Origin: Parasporobacterium paucivorans DSM 15970 | Lineage (GTDB): Bacteria > Bacillota > Clostridia > Lachnospirales > Lachnospiraceae | Assembly: GCF_900141895.1 (NCBI RefSeq) | Contig: NZ_FQYT01000026.1 | Span: 1 to 32,333 of the forward strand | Length of the DNA stretch: 32,333 bases | Direction: 5' to 3' | In this document: piece by piece, positions 24,338 to 32,333 of the stretch | How positions within the stretch are numbered: position 1 is the first letter of the stretch | Layout of the letters: the number at the start of each line of letters is the position of its first letter | Position numbers and translations under genes: made by a program | Notes under the pieces: generated by a model | Databases searched by the model: none | What the model saw: only the letters and a program-made list of their open reading frames with translations | Told to the model about the DNA's origin: nothing

Positions 24338-25780
24338 ATGATTGAAAAATTGGAAAAGCTGTCTTTGCCGGAACTGCGCGAAATCGCACGTTCCATGAAA
24401 ATGCGCGGAGTAACGGGTATGCGAAAAGCAGAACTTATTAACGGCATTCTGGAACAGTCCGAAAAAGAAAAATCCGCACAACCTAAGGCGGAAGAAAAAG
24501 CTGACATAGCAAAACCGCAGGAAAAAAAGGTCGTTGAAGTAAAACGGGATACAGAAGAAAAACAGGAAACTGAGAAAAAACAGGAAACTGCTGAAAAACA
24601 GGAAACTGTTGAAAAACGGGAGTCTGCCGAAAAGCAGCAGACCGAAATGGACAGCGGGATCACAGCGAATGGAATCTTGGAAATCATGTCGGATGGCTAT
24701 GGATTTATCCGCAGTGATAACTATATGCCGGGAGATAATGATGTTTATGTTTCCCCGTCACAGATAAGAAGATTCAACCTGAAAACCGGAGATATCATAA
24801 CTGGGAAAGTAAGAGTAAAGACCCAAAATGAAAAATTCGGAGCACTGCTTTATCTTTCCGGTGTAAATAGTTTTCCTCCGGGGGATGCCGTCCGTCGAAG
24901 GAATTTTGAGGATCTCGTTCCTATTTTTCCGGATAAGCGCCTTAGGCTTACAACAGAAGGCGAAAGCAAACTGTCTATGAGAATTATGGATTTTGTGACG
25001 CCAATCGGTAAAGGACAGAGGGGAATGATCGTTTCTCCTCCCAAGGCGGGCAAGACAACCCTTCTTAAGCAGATTGCAAAGGCCATCAAGCAGAACAACC
25101 CTGAAATATACATCCTTATCCTTTTGATTGATGAACGTCCGGAAGAGGTTACAGACATAAAGGAGTCCATACAGGGAGGTAAAGTGGAAGTCATACATTC
25201 CACCTTTGATGAAACACCGGAACATCACAAACGTGTTTCCGAGATGACGATTGAAAGGGCAAAACGTCTGGTGGAGCATGGAAAGGACGTGGTTGTGCTG
25301 CTGGACAGCATTACACGCCTTGCCAGAGCATACAACCTCACTGTCCCGCCAAGTGGGAGAACCTTGTCGGGAGGTTTGGATCCGGCAGCCCTTCACATGC
25401 CAAAAAGATTTTTTGGTGCCGCCCGCAATACAAGAGGTGGGGGGAGTCTTACAATCCTCGCAACTGCCCTCGTGGATACGGGGAGCAAGATGGATGATGT
25501 GGTCTATGAAGAGTTCAAGGGAACGGGAAACATGGAGCTTGTGCTGGATAGAAAGATGTCGGAAAAAAGGGTTTTCCCGGCTATCGATATCGTAAAATCA
25601 GGAACAAGACGGGAAGATCTTCTGTACACACAGGAAGAAATCGAAGCGGCTTACTTGATGAGAAAAGCAATGAGCGGAATGAGAGCGGACGATGCTTCCG
25701 AGAAGATTGTGGATCTGTTCCTTCATACCAAGACTAACGGAGAATTCTTGCAGACAATAAAAAAGATTAAGCTGACATAA
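24338..25780 (+). CDS. rho: Transcription termination factor Rho
   Basis: This 480-residue RNA-dependent ATPase hexamer releases transcripts. Order: Rho-N helical domain (1-45), a charged low-complexity insertion (about 46-105), the cold-shock-like RNA-binding domain ([21 protein letters not shown], in part), then the ATPase with Walker A PPKAGKTT (234-241), Walker [12 protein letters not shown] and the Q-loop/R-loop region. It is about 60 residues longer than E. coli Rho because of the insertion. GGGAG precedes the ATG. No antisense or bicyclomycin-resistance change is evident. Confidence 0.97.
   Translation: MIEKLEKLSLPELREIARSMKMRGVTGMRKAELINGILEQSEKEKSAQPKAEEKADIAKPQEKKVVEVKRDTEEKQETEKKQETAEKQETVEKRESAEKQQTEMDSGITANGILEIMSDGYGFIRSDNYMPGDNDVYVSPSQIRRFNLKTGDIITGKVRVKTQNEKFGALLYLSGVNSFPPGDAVRRRNFEDLVPIFPDKRLRLTTEGESKLSMRIMDFVTPIGKGQRGMIVSPPKAGKTTLLKQIAKAIKQNNPEIYILILLIDERPEEVTDIKESIQGGKVEVIHSTFDETPEHHKRVSEMTIERAKRLVEHGKDVVVLLDSITRLARAYNLTVPPSGRTLSGGLDPAALHMPKRFFGAARNTRGGGSLTILATALVDTGSKMDDVVYEEFKGTGNMELVLDRKMSEKRVFPAIDIVKSGTRREDLLYTQEEIEAAYLMRKAMSGMRADDASEKIVDLFLHTKTNGEFLQTIKKIKLT
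24560..24643 (+). repeat. 18-bp tandem repeat encoding hexapeptides in Rho
   Basis: Four full 18-bp units (24560, 24578, 24596, 24614) and a partial fifth encode [24 protein letters not shown] and KQQT. The array lies in the insertion between the N-terminal helical domain and the RNA-binding domain. The three first units differ at few bases, which points to recent duplication. Confidence 0.9.
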
Positions 25781-25787
25781 AAAGGTG

Positions 25788-25816
25788 TTGCAAAGAAAAA
25801 AACCGTATGCTATAAT
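25788..25816 (+). promoter_or_regulatory. Promoter of rpmE
   Basis: TTGCAA (25788-25793) and TATAAT (25811-25816) are 17 bases apart, starting just after the rho stop. Confidence 0.8.
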
Positions 25817-25887
25817 AAACAAGCTGTTCATAAACAAACAAAATTACAATAAATTTAGATATTAATAGTCGTAAAGAGGTGAATCAG

Positions 25888-26097
25888 ATGAGAGAAGGAA
25901 TCCATCCGGAATATTACCAGGCAAAGGTTACTTGCAACTGTGGTAATGAATTTGTTACAGGATCAACAAAAAACGGTATCCACGTTGAAATTTGTTCAAA
26001 GTGCCATTCATTCTATACGGGTCAGCAGAAAGCTGCCTCAGCACGTGGAGCAGTTGATAAGTTCAACCGCAGATATGGTTTGAATCAGGACAAATAG
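25888..26097 (+). CDS. rpmE: 50S ribosomal protein L31 (zinc-binding type)
   Basis: The start is ATG 25888, behind AGAGGTG; a GTG at 25879 overlaps that site. The 69-residue protein begins [22 protein letters not shown] and keeps the zinc ligands Cys16, Cys18, Cys36 and Cys39, so it is the zinc-containing form that can serve as a zinc store. It bridges the two ribosomal subunits. It has its own promoter and is followed by a long terminator, so it is mostly a single-gene transcript. Confidence 0.96.
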   Translation: MREGIHPEYYQAKVTCNCGNEFVTGSTKNGIHVEICSKCHSFYTGQQKAASARGAVDKFNRRYGLNQDK

Positions 26098-26107
26098 GTT
26101 AAGGATA

Positions 26108-26173
26108 AGGTTGAGATTATTACAATTCCTGCGGTTCAATACTGCGGGAATTGTTGTCTCAACCTGTTTTTTT
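26108..26173 (+). terminator. Long two-part terminator hairpin after rpmE
   Basis: The outer arms AGGTTGAGA (26108-26116) and TCTCAACCT (26157-26165) enclose an inner hairpin, ACAATTCC (26122-26129) with GGAATTGT (26147-26154). Seven T follow at 26167-26173. It ends 18 bases before the next start codon, so it may be an attenuator for the downstream genes. Confidence 0.85.
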
Positions 26174-26191
26174 CGTGTAAAGGAGAGAAAA

Positions 26192-27145
26192 ATGAAATCA
26201 TCGGGAATAGGCGGTCAAGCTGTCTTAGAAGGCATTATGATGAGAAATGCCGACAAGTGTGCCGTTGCAATCCGAAAACCCAACCAGGAAATTGAATTGA
26301 AGGAAATGGACTGTCACGGGATATTCTCCAATCACAAAGTTCTCCGCACGCCTTTCATAAGGGGTGCCTTTAACTTTATAGATTCTATGGTTCTTGGCAT
26401 AAAAACGCTGACTTATTCGGCCACATTCTTTGAGGAAGAGGCAGAAGAAATAAAAGAAAAGCTCGGCGACAAGGTCACAAATAAAATATTTAAAGAAAAA
26501 GCAGAGAGCGTGCTGATTGGATTCACGGTATTCGTGTCTATTGTCATTGCAGTCGCTGTATTCATGCTGCTGCCTTTTCTTCTGGTAGATATAATCAATA
26601 ATTTTTTCAATGTCACATCGCCGACACTTTTTGCCATCATTGAGGGCATCATCAGAGTCGGGATATTCATAGCGTATATTCTCCTGATATCCAAAATGAA
26701 GGATATACAGAGAACCTTCATGTATCACGGAGCGGAACATAAATGTATCAATTGCATTGAAAATGGACTGCCATTGACGGTGGAAAATGTCATGAAAAGC
26801 TCAAAGGTCCACAAAAGATGCGGAACCAGCTTTTTGTTCATTGTAATGATCATAAGTATTATTTTCTTCGTGTTTATCCGGGTGGACAACACCATATTGA
26901 AGCTGGTCATCCGTCTGCTGCTTATACCAGTGATTGCAGGGGTGTCCTATGAGTTTCTAAAACTGGCAGGGCGTAAGGATAACAGGCTGGTTAATGTTCT
27001 GTCCAAACCGGGACTCTGGATGCAGAAGCTCACTACAAGCGAACCGGACGAATCCATGGCAGAGGTGGCGATTGAAGCTGTGGAGGCTGTGTTTGACTGG
27101 GAAAAATTTCAAAAAGAAGAAACAGAGGCCGAATGCAGACTCTGA
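26192..27145 (+). CDS. DUF1385 (YqhQ-like) membrane protein
   Basis: The true start is ATG 26192 behind AAAGGAGAG; the longer reading from 26111 runs through the terminator. The 317-residue product begins with GIGGQAVLEGIMMRN and has the conserved YHGAEHKCINCIENG, both hallmarks of DUF1385. Four hydrophobic segments are visible (around 107-139, 145-168, 210-228 and 235-256). Function is unknown. In many Firmicutes the family sits beside prfA/prmC and rpmE, as here. It overlaps prmC by 13 bases. Confidence 0.9.
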   Translation: MKSSGIGGQAVLEGIMMRNADKCAVAIRKPNQEIELKEMDCHGIFSNHKVLRTPFIRGAFNFIDSMVLGIKTLTYSATFFEEEAEEIKEKLGDKVTNKIFKEKAESVLIGFTVFVSIVIAVAVFMLLPFLLVDIINNFFNVTSPTLFAIIEGIIRVGIFIAYILLISKMKDIQRTFMYHGAEHKCINCIENGLPLTVENVMKSSKVHKRCGTSFLFIVMIISIIFFVFIRVDNTILKLVIRLLLIPVIAGVSYEFLKLAGRKDNRLVNVLSKPGLWMQKLTTSEPDESMAEVAIEAVEAVFDWEKFQKEETEAECRL

Positions 27146-27990
27146 ATTCATTGCTGCAGCGGGGACGGGAGCTCCTGACAGAGGCCGGGATAACCGACGC
27201 CACAACCGATGCCTGGCTGTTGTTTGAATATGTATTTTGCATGTCCCGCTGTGAATTTCTGCTCAAAAGAGATGAAAAAGCAGATGAAGAAAAAACAGAA
27301 AAATTTCTTGAGCTGGCTGCCCTTCGCAGCACCAGGATACCAGTGCAGCACATCACCGGGGTTCAGGAATTTATGGGACTGGAATTTCTGGTTAACGAAA
27401 ATGTACTTATCCCAAGGCAGGATACGGAAGTCCTTGTTGAAAAGGTCGTTGAGTGGGCAGGGAATCAGGGTACAGAAGATATATCCATATTGGATATGTG
27501 TACCGGATCGGGCTGTATTGCAATCAGTCTTGCCTGGTTTTTGAAGCATGCCAAGGTAACGGGAGCTGACATTTCAGAAAAGGCTCTGGAAACGGCCCGA
27601 AAGAATGCGGAAAGAAACGGGGTCGACTGTGAGTTTATCCGGACAGACATGTTTGAAAAAGTGAGTGGGAAATATGATGTCATTGTATCAAACCCGCCAT
27701 ATATAAGGAGCCGGGACATAGAAGATCTGATGGCGGAGGTAAAGATGCATGAACCGCCTGCAGCACTGGACGGTGGAGAAGACGGCCTCGGGTTTTACAG
27801 AATCATTGCCAGGGATGCCCGGAAATTTCTAAAAGACGGCGGATGCCTGGCACTGGAAATAGGCTTTGACCAGGCGGCAGAAGTGACTGCATTGTTGGAA
27901 GAAAGCGGTTACGAGAGTATAGAAATCATTAAGGATCTGCCCGGACTGGACAGGGTGGTGTTTGCAACAAAACATTGGAGGAATGAATAA
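27133..27990 (+). CDS. prmC: Release factor glutamine methyltransferase
   Basis: This 285-residue SAM-dependent enzyme methylates the glutamine of the GGQ motif in release factors. An N-terminal helical domain is followed by [16 protein letters not shown], the SAM-binding [13 protein letters not shown] and the substrate motif NPPY at 187-190. It is encoded directly upstream of its substrate gene prfA, with the stop and the next start separated by one base. The start overlaps the DUF1385 gene. Confidence 0.96.
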   Translation: MQTLNSLLQRGRELLTEAGITDATTDAWLLFEYVFCMSRCEFLLKRDEKADEEKTEKFLELAALRSTRIPVQHITGVQEFMGLEFLVNENVLIPRQDTEVLVEKVVEWAGNQGTEDISILDMCTGSGCIAISLAWFLKHAKVTGADISEKALETARKNAERNGVDCEFIRTDMFEKVSGKYDVIVSNPPYIRSRDIEDLMAEVKMHEPPAALDGGEDGLGFYRIIARDARKFLKDGGCLALEIGFDQAAEVTALLEESGYESIEIIKDLPGLDRVVFATKHWRNE

Positions 27991-27991
27991 A

Positions 27992-29065
27992 ATGTTTGAT
28001 AAATTACAGGGGATTGTCGATAGGTTTCACGAGATTCTCAGGGAACTCAGTGAGCCGGATACGATAAATGATCAGAACAGATTCAGAAAGCTGATGAAGG
28101 AACAGAACGATTTGGCTCCGATTGTTGAAGCATATAATGAATATTTGAATGCAAAGAAGAGTGAAGAAGAGAGTCTGGAAATCCTGGAGCAGGAAAATGA
28201 TGAAGAAATGCGGGAAATGGCCAAGGAAGAACTGAGCCTGTCCAGAGAAAAAAAGGCAGAGATGGAAGAAACTCTGAAAGTTCTGCTTTTGCCGAAGGAT
28301 GAGAACGACGACAAAAATGTTATTGTGGAAATCAGAGCCGGAGCCGGCGGTGATGAGGCTGCATTGTTTGCGGCTGAATTATACCGGATGTATAGCCGTT
28401 TTGCGGAGAGAAACCGCTGGAAAACGGAAATGATTTCCGTAAATGAAAACGGACTGGGAGGATTCAAGGAAGTCATTTTCATGATTGATGGCCAGGGAGC
28501 CTATTCAAAACTGAAATATGAGAGCGGAGTACACCGTGTCCAGAGAATCCCGGTTACGGAATCGGGCGGCCGAATCCATACCTCTACGGCAACCGTCGCC
28601 ATCATGCCGGAGGCAGAGGATGTGGACGTGGAGGTTAATCTGAACGACTGCAAATTCGATGTATTCCGGGCATCCGGAAATGGCGGACAGTGTGTAAATA
28701 CCACGGATTCCGCTGTGCGTCTCACCCATATTCCCACTGGAATCGCCATTTCCTGTCAGGACGAAAAATCGCAGCTGAAAAATAAGGAAAAGGCTCTGAA
28801 GGTTCTTCGGGCAAGGCTTTTTGACCTGGAGCTGTCCAAGAAACAAAGTGCAGAAGCTGAAGCGAGAAGAAGTCAGGTTGGAACCGGAGACCGGTCCGAG
28901 AAAATCAGGACATATAATTTTCCACAGGGAAGAGTGACGGATCACAGAATAAAACTGACATCCCACAGAATGGATGATATTTTGGATGGGGATTTGTTCG
29001 AGCTGATCAACAGCTGCATCGCCACGGACCAGGCTGCAAAATTGAGCAAAGAAATGGAGAATTAA
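27992..29065 (+). CDS. prfA: Peptide chain release factor 1
   Basis: The start is ATG 27992, ten bases after GGAGG; the nearer ATG 27983 is too close. The 357-residue RF1 has the stop-codon recognition tripeptide Pro187-Val188-Thr189 (the usual RF1 form is PAT or PVT) and the catalytic GGQ at 231-233. It ends translation at UAA and UAG. It follows prmC, whose product modifies Gln233. Confidence 0.97.
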   Translation: MFDKLQGIVDRFHEILRELSEPDTINDQNRFRKLMKEQNDLAPIVEAYNEYLNAKKSEEESLEILEQENDEEMREMAKEELSLSREKKAEMEETLKVLLLPKDENDDKNVIVEIRAGAGGDEAALFAAELYRMYSRFAERNRWKTEMISVNENGLGGFKEVIFMIDGQGAYSKLKYESGVHRVQRIPVTESGGRIHTSTATVAIMPEAEDVDVEVNLNDCKFDVFRASGNGGQCVNTTDSAVRLTHIPTGIAISCQDEKSQLKNKEKALKVLRARLFDLELSKKQSAEAEARRSQVGTGDRSEKIRTYNFPQGRVTDHRIKLTSHRMDDILDGDLFELINSCIATDQAAKLSKEMEN

Positions 29066-29084
29066 CAGAGCGGAGCGTGATTTT

Positions 29085-30818
29085 TTGAAAAATAAATGGA
29101 AGAAATTCTTCTCATATTATAAGCCCTATAAAGGGCTTTTTTGTGCGGATATGGTTTTTGCCATTCTGGGAGCTGCAGTGGCACTGACGATTCCCCTTGT
29201 GATCCGGTACATAACCAATGATGTCATCCTGCGGGAACCTGATGCGGCCCTGCGCAGCATCCTCCTTCTGGCGACCCTTATGGCAGGCCTTGTCCTTGTG
29301 GAGCTGGTGTCCAATTTTTTCATCACGTATTATGGGCACATCATGGGCTCCCGGATGGAATATGACATGCGGAATGAGATTTTTGAACATTATCAGAAGC
29401 TTTCATTTGCTTTTTATGATAATCAGAAGGTCGGACAGCTAATGAGCCGTGTGACCAATGACCTTTTTGACATCTCGGAACTGTTTCACCATGGCCCGGA
29501 GGATATTTTCATCTCGCTTATTAAATTCATAGGGTCTTTTGTGATTCTCATGCAGATAGATGTCAAGCTGGCGGTGGCCGCATTTGTGCTGATTCCGTTC
29601 ATGTTCATTTTTTCGTATCTGTTAAACGGTAAGATGAAGCGGGCATTTACCCGCAACAGGGCCAGGATAGCGGATGTCAATGCCCAGATTGAGGACAACC
29701 TGTCCGGTATAAGGGTTGTAAAATCGTTTGCCAATGAAGAAATCGAAATGGAAAAATTCCAAGAGGGAAACCACCGATTCCTGGAAAGCAAGCGCGACAG
29801 CTACCGGTACATGGCCCAGTTTCATTCGGGACTAGGTGCATTCGTCACCATGATAACCATATTTGTAATTGTGACGGGAGCTGTACTGGTTACGAGAGGA
29901 TCTGTTAAAGTGACAGATCTGATAATCTTTCTTCTATATATAGGAACCTTTACGGAACCTGTACGGAAGCTGATAAATTTTACGGAGACTTTTCAGAATG
30001 GAATCAGCGGATACGAAAGATTCTATGAAATACTCTGTATTGAACCGGACATTAAGGACAAGAAAAACGCCCTGGAAATCAAAAGCGTAAATGGGGACAT
30101 CGTGTTCAAAGATGTATCCTTTAAGTATGAAGAGAGCCAGGAAGAGGTGATCCACCATATCAATCTCCAGGTTAATGAAGGGGACTATGTGGCAATCGTA
30201 GGGCCTTCTGGTGTTGGAAAAACAACACTGTGCAGTCTGATACCAAGATTTTACGAAGTTTCTTCCGGAAGCATTTCTATCAACGGCATTAATATCAAGG
30301 ATATTAAGGTGAACAGTCTTCGACGCAGTATAGGTATCGTACAGCAGGATGTTTACCTGTTTGTGGGAAGTGTCATGGAAAATATCCGTTATGGAAAGCC
30401 GGATGCGACCGATGAAGAGGTTGTCCAGGCAGCCCAGAAAGCCAATGCTCATGACTTTATCATGCAGCTTCCGGGAGGCTACCTTGCGGACATTGGCCAA
30501 CGGGGGGTGAAACTGTCGGGAGGCCAGAAACAGCGGCTTTCCATTGCCAGGGTATTCCTTAAAAATCCTCCGATTCTAATTTTTGATGAAGCCACGTCCT
30601 CGTTGGACAATGAGAGTGAAAAAATCGTACAGGAATCATTGGAACGGCTCACAAAGGACCGGACAACCCTGGTTATTGCACACAGGCTGACAACCATCCG
30701 GAATGCAAAACGTATCCTGGTTCTTACCGGCAACGGAATCGAAGAGGATGGTACGCACCAGGAACTGATGGCACTGAACGGTGTCTATGCATCCCTGTAT
30801 TCTGTAGTTTACAATTAA
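29085..30818 (+). CDS. ABC exporter half-transporter
   Basis: This 577-residue protein fuses an N-terminal six-helix ABC transmembrane domain (about 1-320) to an ATPase domain. Walker A GPSGVGKTT (373-381), signature LSGGQKQR (from 477), Walker B ILIFDEATSSLD and the switch AHRLTT are intact. This is the lipid A/multidrug exporter type and works as a dimer; since a second half-transporter gene is absent, a homodimer is likely. Substrate unknown. The TTG start at 29085 has GGAG nine bases upstream. It lies 19 bases after prfA and ends at a good terminator. Confidence 0.93.
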   Translation: MKNKWKKFFSYYKPYKGLFCADMVFAILGAAVALTIPLVIRYITNDVILREPDAALRSILLLATLMAGLVLVELVSNFFITYYGHIMGSRMEYDMRNEIFEHYQKLSFAFYDNQKVGQLMSRVTNDLFDISELFHHGPEDIFISLIKFIGSFVILMQIDVKLAVAAFVLIPFMFIFSYLLNGKMKRAFTRNRARIADVNAQIEDNLSGIRVVKSFANEEIEMEKFQEGNHRFLESKRDSYRYMAQFHSGLGAFVTMITIFVIVTGAVLVTRGSVKVTDLIIFLLYIGTFTEPVRKLINFTETFQNGISGYERFYEILCIEPDIKDKKNALEIKSVNGDIVFKDVSFKYEESQEEVIHHINLQVNEGDYVAIVGPSGVGKTTLCSLIPRFYEVSSGSISINGINIKDIKVNSLRRSIGIVQQDVYLFVGSVMENIRYGKPDATDEEVVQAAQKANAHDFIMQLPGGYLADIGQRGVKLSGGQKQRLSIARVFLKNPPILIFDEATSSLDNESEKIVQESLERLTKDRTTLVIAHRLTTIRNAKRILVLTGNGIEEDGTHQELMALNGVYASLYSVVYN

Positions 30819-30820
30819 CG

Positions 30821-30846
30821 AAAGGCCTCTGATGAGGCTTTTTTTT
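30821..30846 (+). terminator. Intrinsic terminator after the ABC gene
   Basis: GCCTC (30825-30829) pairs with GAGGC (30834-30838) around TGAT, and eight T follow. An A-run before the stem can extend pairing with the T-run. Confidence 0.92.
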
Positions 30847-30877
30847 ATTCTGTAAAATATAATCATGATAGATAAAA

Positions 30878-30893
30878 CGTATCAGATGATACG
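30878..30893 (+). promoter_or_regulatory. Inverted repeat upstream of the URO-D-like gene
   Basis: CGTATCA (30878-30884) and TGATACG (30887-30893) are perfect 7-base arms around GA, about 75 bases before the start codon. The promoter is not clear: TACAAT is seen near 30926 without a good -35. The core TATCA/TGATA resembles that of the palindrome at 3110-3130. Confidence 0.5.
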
Positions 30894-30967
30894 AATTGAA
30901 TATTTTTAAATAAAAGTTAAAAATGTTACAATGAGTTAGCACAATTATATGAAAGGGGACATGTTTA

Positions 30968-32221
30968 ATGAGTGATCAAATTTCAGAGGGCAACGCTCTT
31001 GCGCCCATTGCCATTCGCTCCATGCGGGTGAAGGCAGCCATAGAATGCAGGGAGGGAGACCGTGTTCCGTTCATACCCACAACGAACAATTTCAATGCTC
31101 TCCATTATGGTATCAGTATTTATGATGTAATGAAAGACTACAAATTCCTAAAACCCGCAGTTATGAAATATCTTGAGGAATACGATCCTGATTTGTTTTA
31201 TACGCCGGCGTTTTTCCCAATTGATCCTATGGAACTGGCACAGCATGCGTCGGCAAGGTGGCCGGGACCTTATTACAATCTTCCTGTGAACACGCCATAC
31301 CAGTATGTGGACCAGGAATTTCTCGGAGATGATGACTGGGATGAATATCTGAGAGATCCAAGTGCTTTCCTTCTTACCAAAGTACTTCCTAAAAAATTCA
31401 AGTCATATGACGGTCTTCAGTATATCAGTCTGCCTGCAGCGTCCGGCCATGCCATATTTGGTCAGGCAATCTGGGGCGCTCCACCGGTGAAAAAGGCCCT
31501 GGAGAATATGATCAGGACCGGTGAAATGGCCCTGAAATACATAGACGATATGACTGAATTGAATTTATCCGTAATCCAGGCCGGATATCCGGTGTTTGGC
31601 TCTGCGGTGGTCGGTGCACCGTTTGACGAATTTGCCGACTATGTAAGAGGATTGATTACCTTGTGCATGGATATCAAGACGGATCCGGAGCTGGTGGATG
31701 AGGCGGTGAACCGCTGGGCGGATGTATCCATTCCTGCAGCTGTAGCCAATGCGAAGATGCAGCACGCACAATATGGTTTCATACCTCTGCATGCAGGTGT
31801 TGATAACTTCATGTCAGTGGATGATTACAACAAGCATTACTGGCCGACGCTGAAGAGGCTGATATGCGCATATGTGGACGCCGGAATCACACCGGTGGTC
31901 ATCTGTGAAGGAAAATATTACACACGGCTTGAGACCCTGACAGATATACCGAAGGGCAAAGTGATATATATTTTCGAGGATGTTGATTTTGCTGAAGCAA
32001 AAAGAATTCTTGGCGGGACAGCTTGCATAGGAGGGGGGATGCCTACACAGTATCTGATGAGCGGGCCAAAAGAAAGGGTGGTCGAACAGACAAAGAGGAT
32101 GTTGGACATCTGTGCTCCGGGAGGAGGTTTTGTTTTCTCAAACTCGCTGGCGCTGGATGATGTTGACCGGGGTCTTATGGAGACCTGGCAGGAAAGCGTA
32201 CTCAAATACGGACAGTTTTAG
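30968..32221 (+). CDS. URO-D superfamily protein (methyltransferase-like)
   Basis: This 417-residue protein has the TIM-barrel pattern of the uroporphyrinogen decarboxylase/corrinoid methyltransferase (MtaA, CmuA) superfamily: RVKAAIECREGDRVPFIPT near the start, the DFMS-like NFMSVDDYNKHYWPTLKRL, and the C-terminal GGTACIGGGMP and GGGFVFSNSLALDD. In methyltransferase members a zinc site is built from HxC plus a late Cys. Here the HxC position reads VIC (in VVICEGKY) and the late position reads FSNS, so the usual ligands are largely missing. It may be a non-zinc member with another role in methyl or corrinoid chemistry. GGGGAC gives a fair ribosome site. The next gene starts 23 bases later. 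Confidence 0.8.
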   Translation: MSDQISEGNALAPIAIRSMRVKAAIECREGDRVPFIPTTNNFNALHYGISIYDVMKDYKFLKPAVMKYLEEYDPDLFYTPAFFPIDPMELAQHASARWPGPYYNLPVNTPYQYVDQEFLGDDDWDEYLRDPSAFLLTKVLPKKFKSYDGLQYISLPAASGHAIFGQAIWGAPPVKKALENMIRTGEMALKYIDDMTELNLSVIQAGYPVFGSAVVGAPFDEFADYVRGLITLCMDIKTDPELVDEAVNRWADVSIPAAVANAKMQHAQYGFIPLHAGVDNFMSVDDYNKHYWPTLKRLICAYVDAGITPVVICEGKYYTRLETLTDIPKGKVIYIFEDVDFAEAKRILGGTACIGGGMPTQYLMSGPKERVVEQTKRMLDICAPGGGFVFSNSLALDDVDRGLMETWQESVLKYGQF

Positions 32222-32244
32222 AAACAAAAAAGGGAGGATTTAAA

Positions 32245-32333
32245 ATGAAGCAAAGCGGAACTTTGAATTTCGGTTTTCGAGGATGGCTGCTGATTATTTT
32301 CCAAATGACGGCATTCATCGCTTTTATGGTTTT
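32245..32333 (+). CDS. Start of a probable membrane transporter (truncated by window)
   Basis: ATG 32245 follows AGGGAGGA at proper spacing. The 29 visible residues contain an N-terminal MKQSGTLNFGFRGW and a first hydrophobic helix LLIIFQMTAFIAFMVF. This is typical of the first helix of major facilitator permeases that pair with URO-D-like genes, but too little is present to be sure. Confidence 0.5.
   Translation, partial: MKQSGTLNFGFRGWLLIIFQMTAFIAFMV

Noticed and set aside
1-32333. CRISPR arrays, tRNA or rRNA genes, insertion sequences with transposase, prophage genes
   Set aside because: None could be seen; the only mobile-element signal is the intron-like remnant at 606-797.

Overview
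This window looks like a chromosomal segment of a Gram-positive anaerobe of the Clostridia, most likely a Lachnospiraceae relative. The support is an LPXTG surface protein, FabK as the only enoyl reductase, a LexA box of the Bacillus/Clostridium type, DUF4364, YolD and DUF1385 families, a clostridial-type Rho with a charged insertion, and strong GGAGG ribosome binding sites with frequent TTG/GTG starts. No species is claimed.

Layout. 1-604: 3' end of a repeat-containing LPXTG surface protein and its strong terminator. 606-797: what looks like an internally deleted group II intron directly behind that terminator. 816-985: promoter, cyclic-di-GMP-I (GEMM) riboswitch and a terminator-like hairpin. 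1137-2988: DUF192 protein, heavy-metal-associated (CopZ-like) protein, a papain-like protein of unknown function and a nitroreductase. 3070-14713: one transcription unit of about 11.6 kb. It has a consensus promoter and a perfect palindrome at its start, then acpP-fabK-fabD-fabG-fabF-accB-fabZ-accC-accD-accA, a second FabF-type ketosynthase, an acyl-CoA/AMP ligase and a TetR regulator. Its terminator lies inside the 3' end of the convergent polymerase gene. 14620-16245 (minus): an SOS unit, YolD plus Y-family DNA polymerase, with a LexA box inside its promoter. 16253-16702 (minus): CYTH protein. 16841-17392: DJ-1/PfpI protein.

17396-23617: protein quality-control operon tig-clpP-clpX-lon-engB. 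23607-24134 (minus): DUF4364 protein, ending inside the same hairpin as engB. 24338-29065: rho, rpmE (own promoter and long terminator), DUF1385 membrane protein, prmC and prfA, a translation and transcription termination group. 29085-30846: ABC exporter half-transporter and terminator. 30968-32333: a URO-D superfamily protein that lacks some usual zinc ligands, and the first codons of a probable membrane transporter.

How it works together. The acc genes make malonyl-CoA, FabD loads it on the ACP, and FabF/FabG/FabZ/FabK run elongation. No fabH is present in the cluster; in its place the cluster ends with a second ketosynthase, a ligase that could activate an external acid, and a TetR protein that could sense an acyl product and bind the palindrome at 3110-3130. 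That circuit, the SOS polymerase unit, the riboswitch and the intron remnant are the parts most worth a second look.
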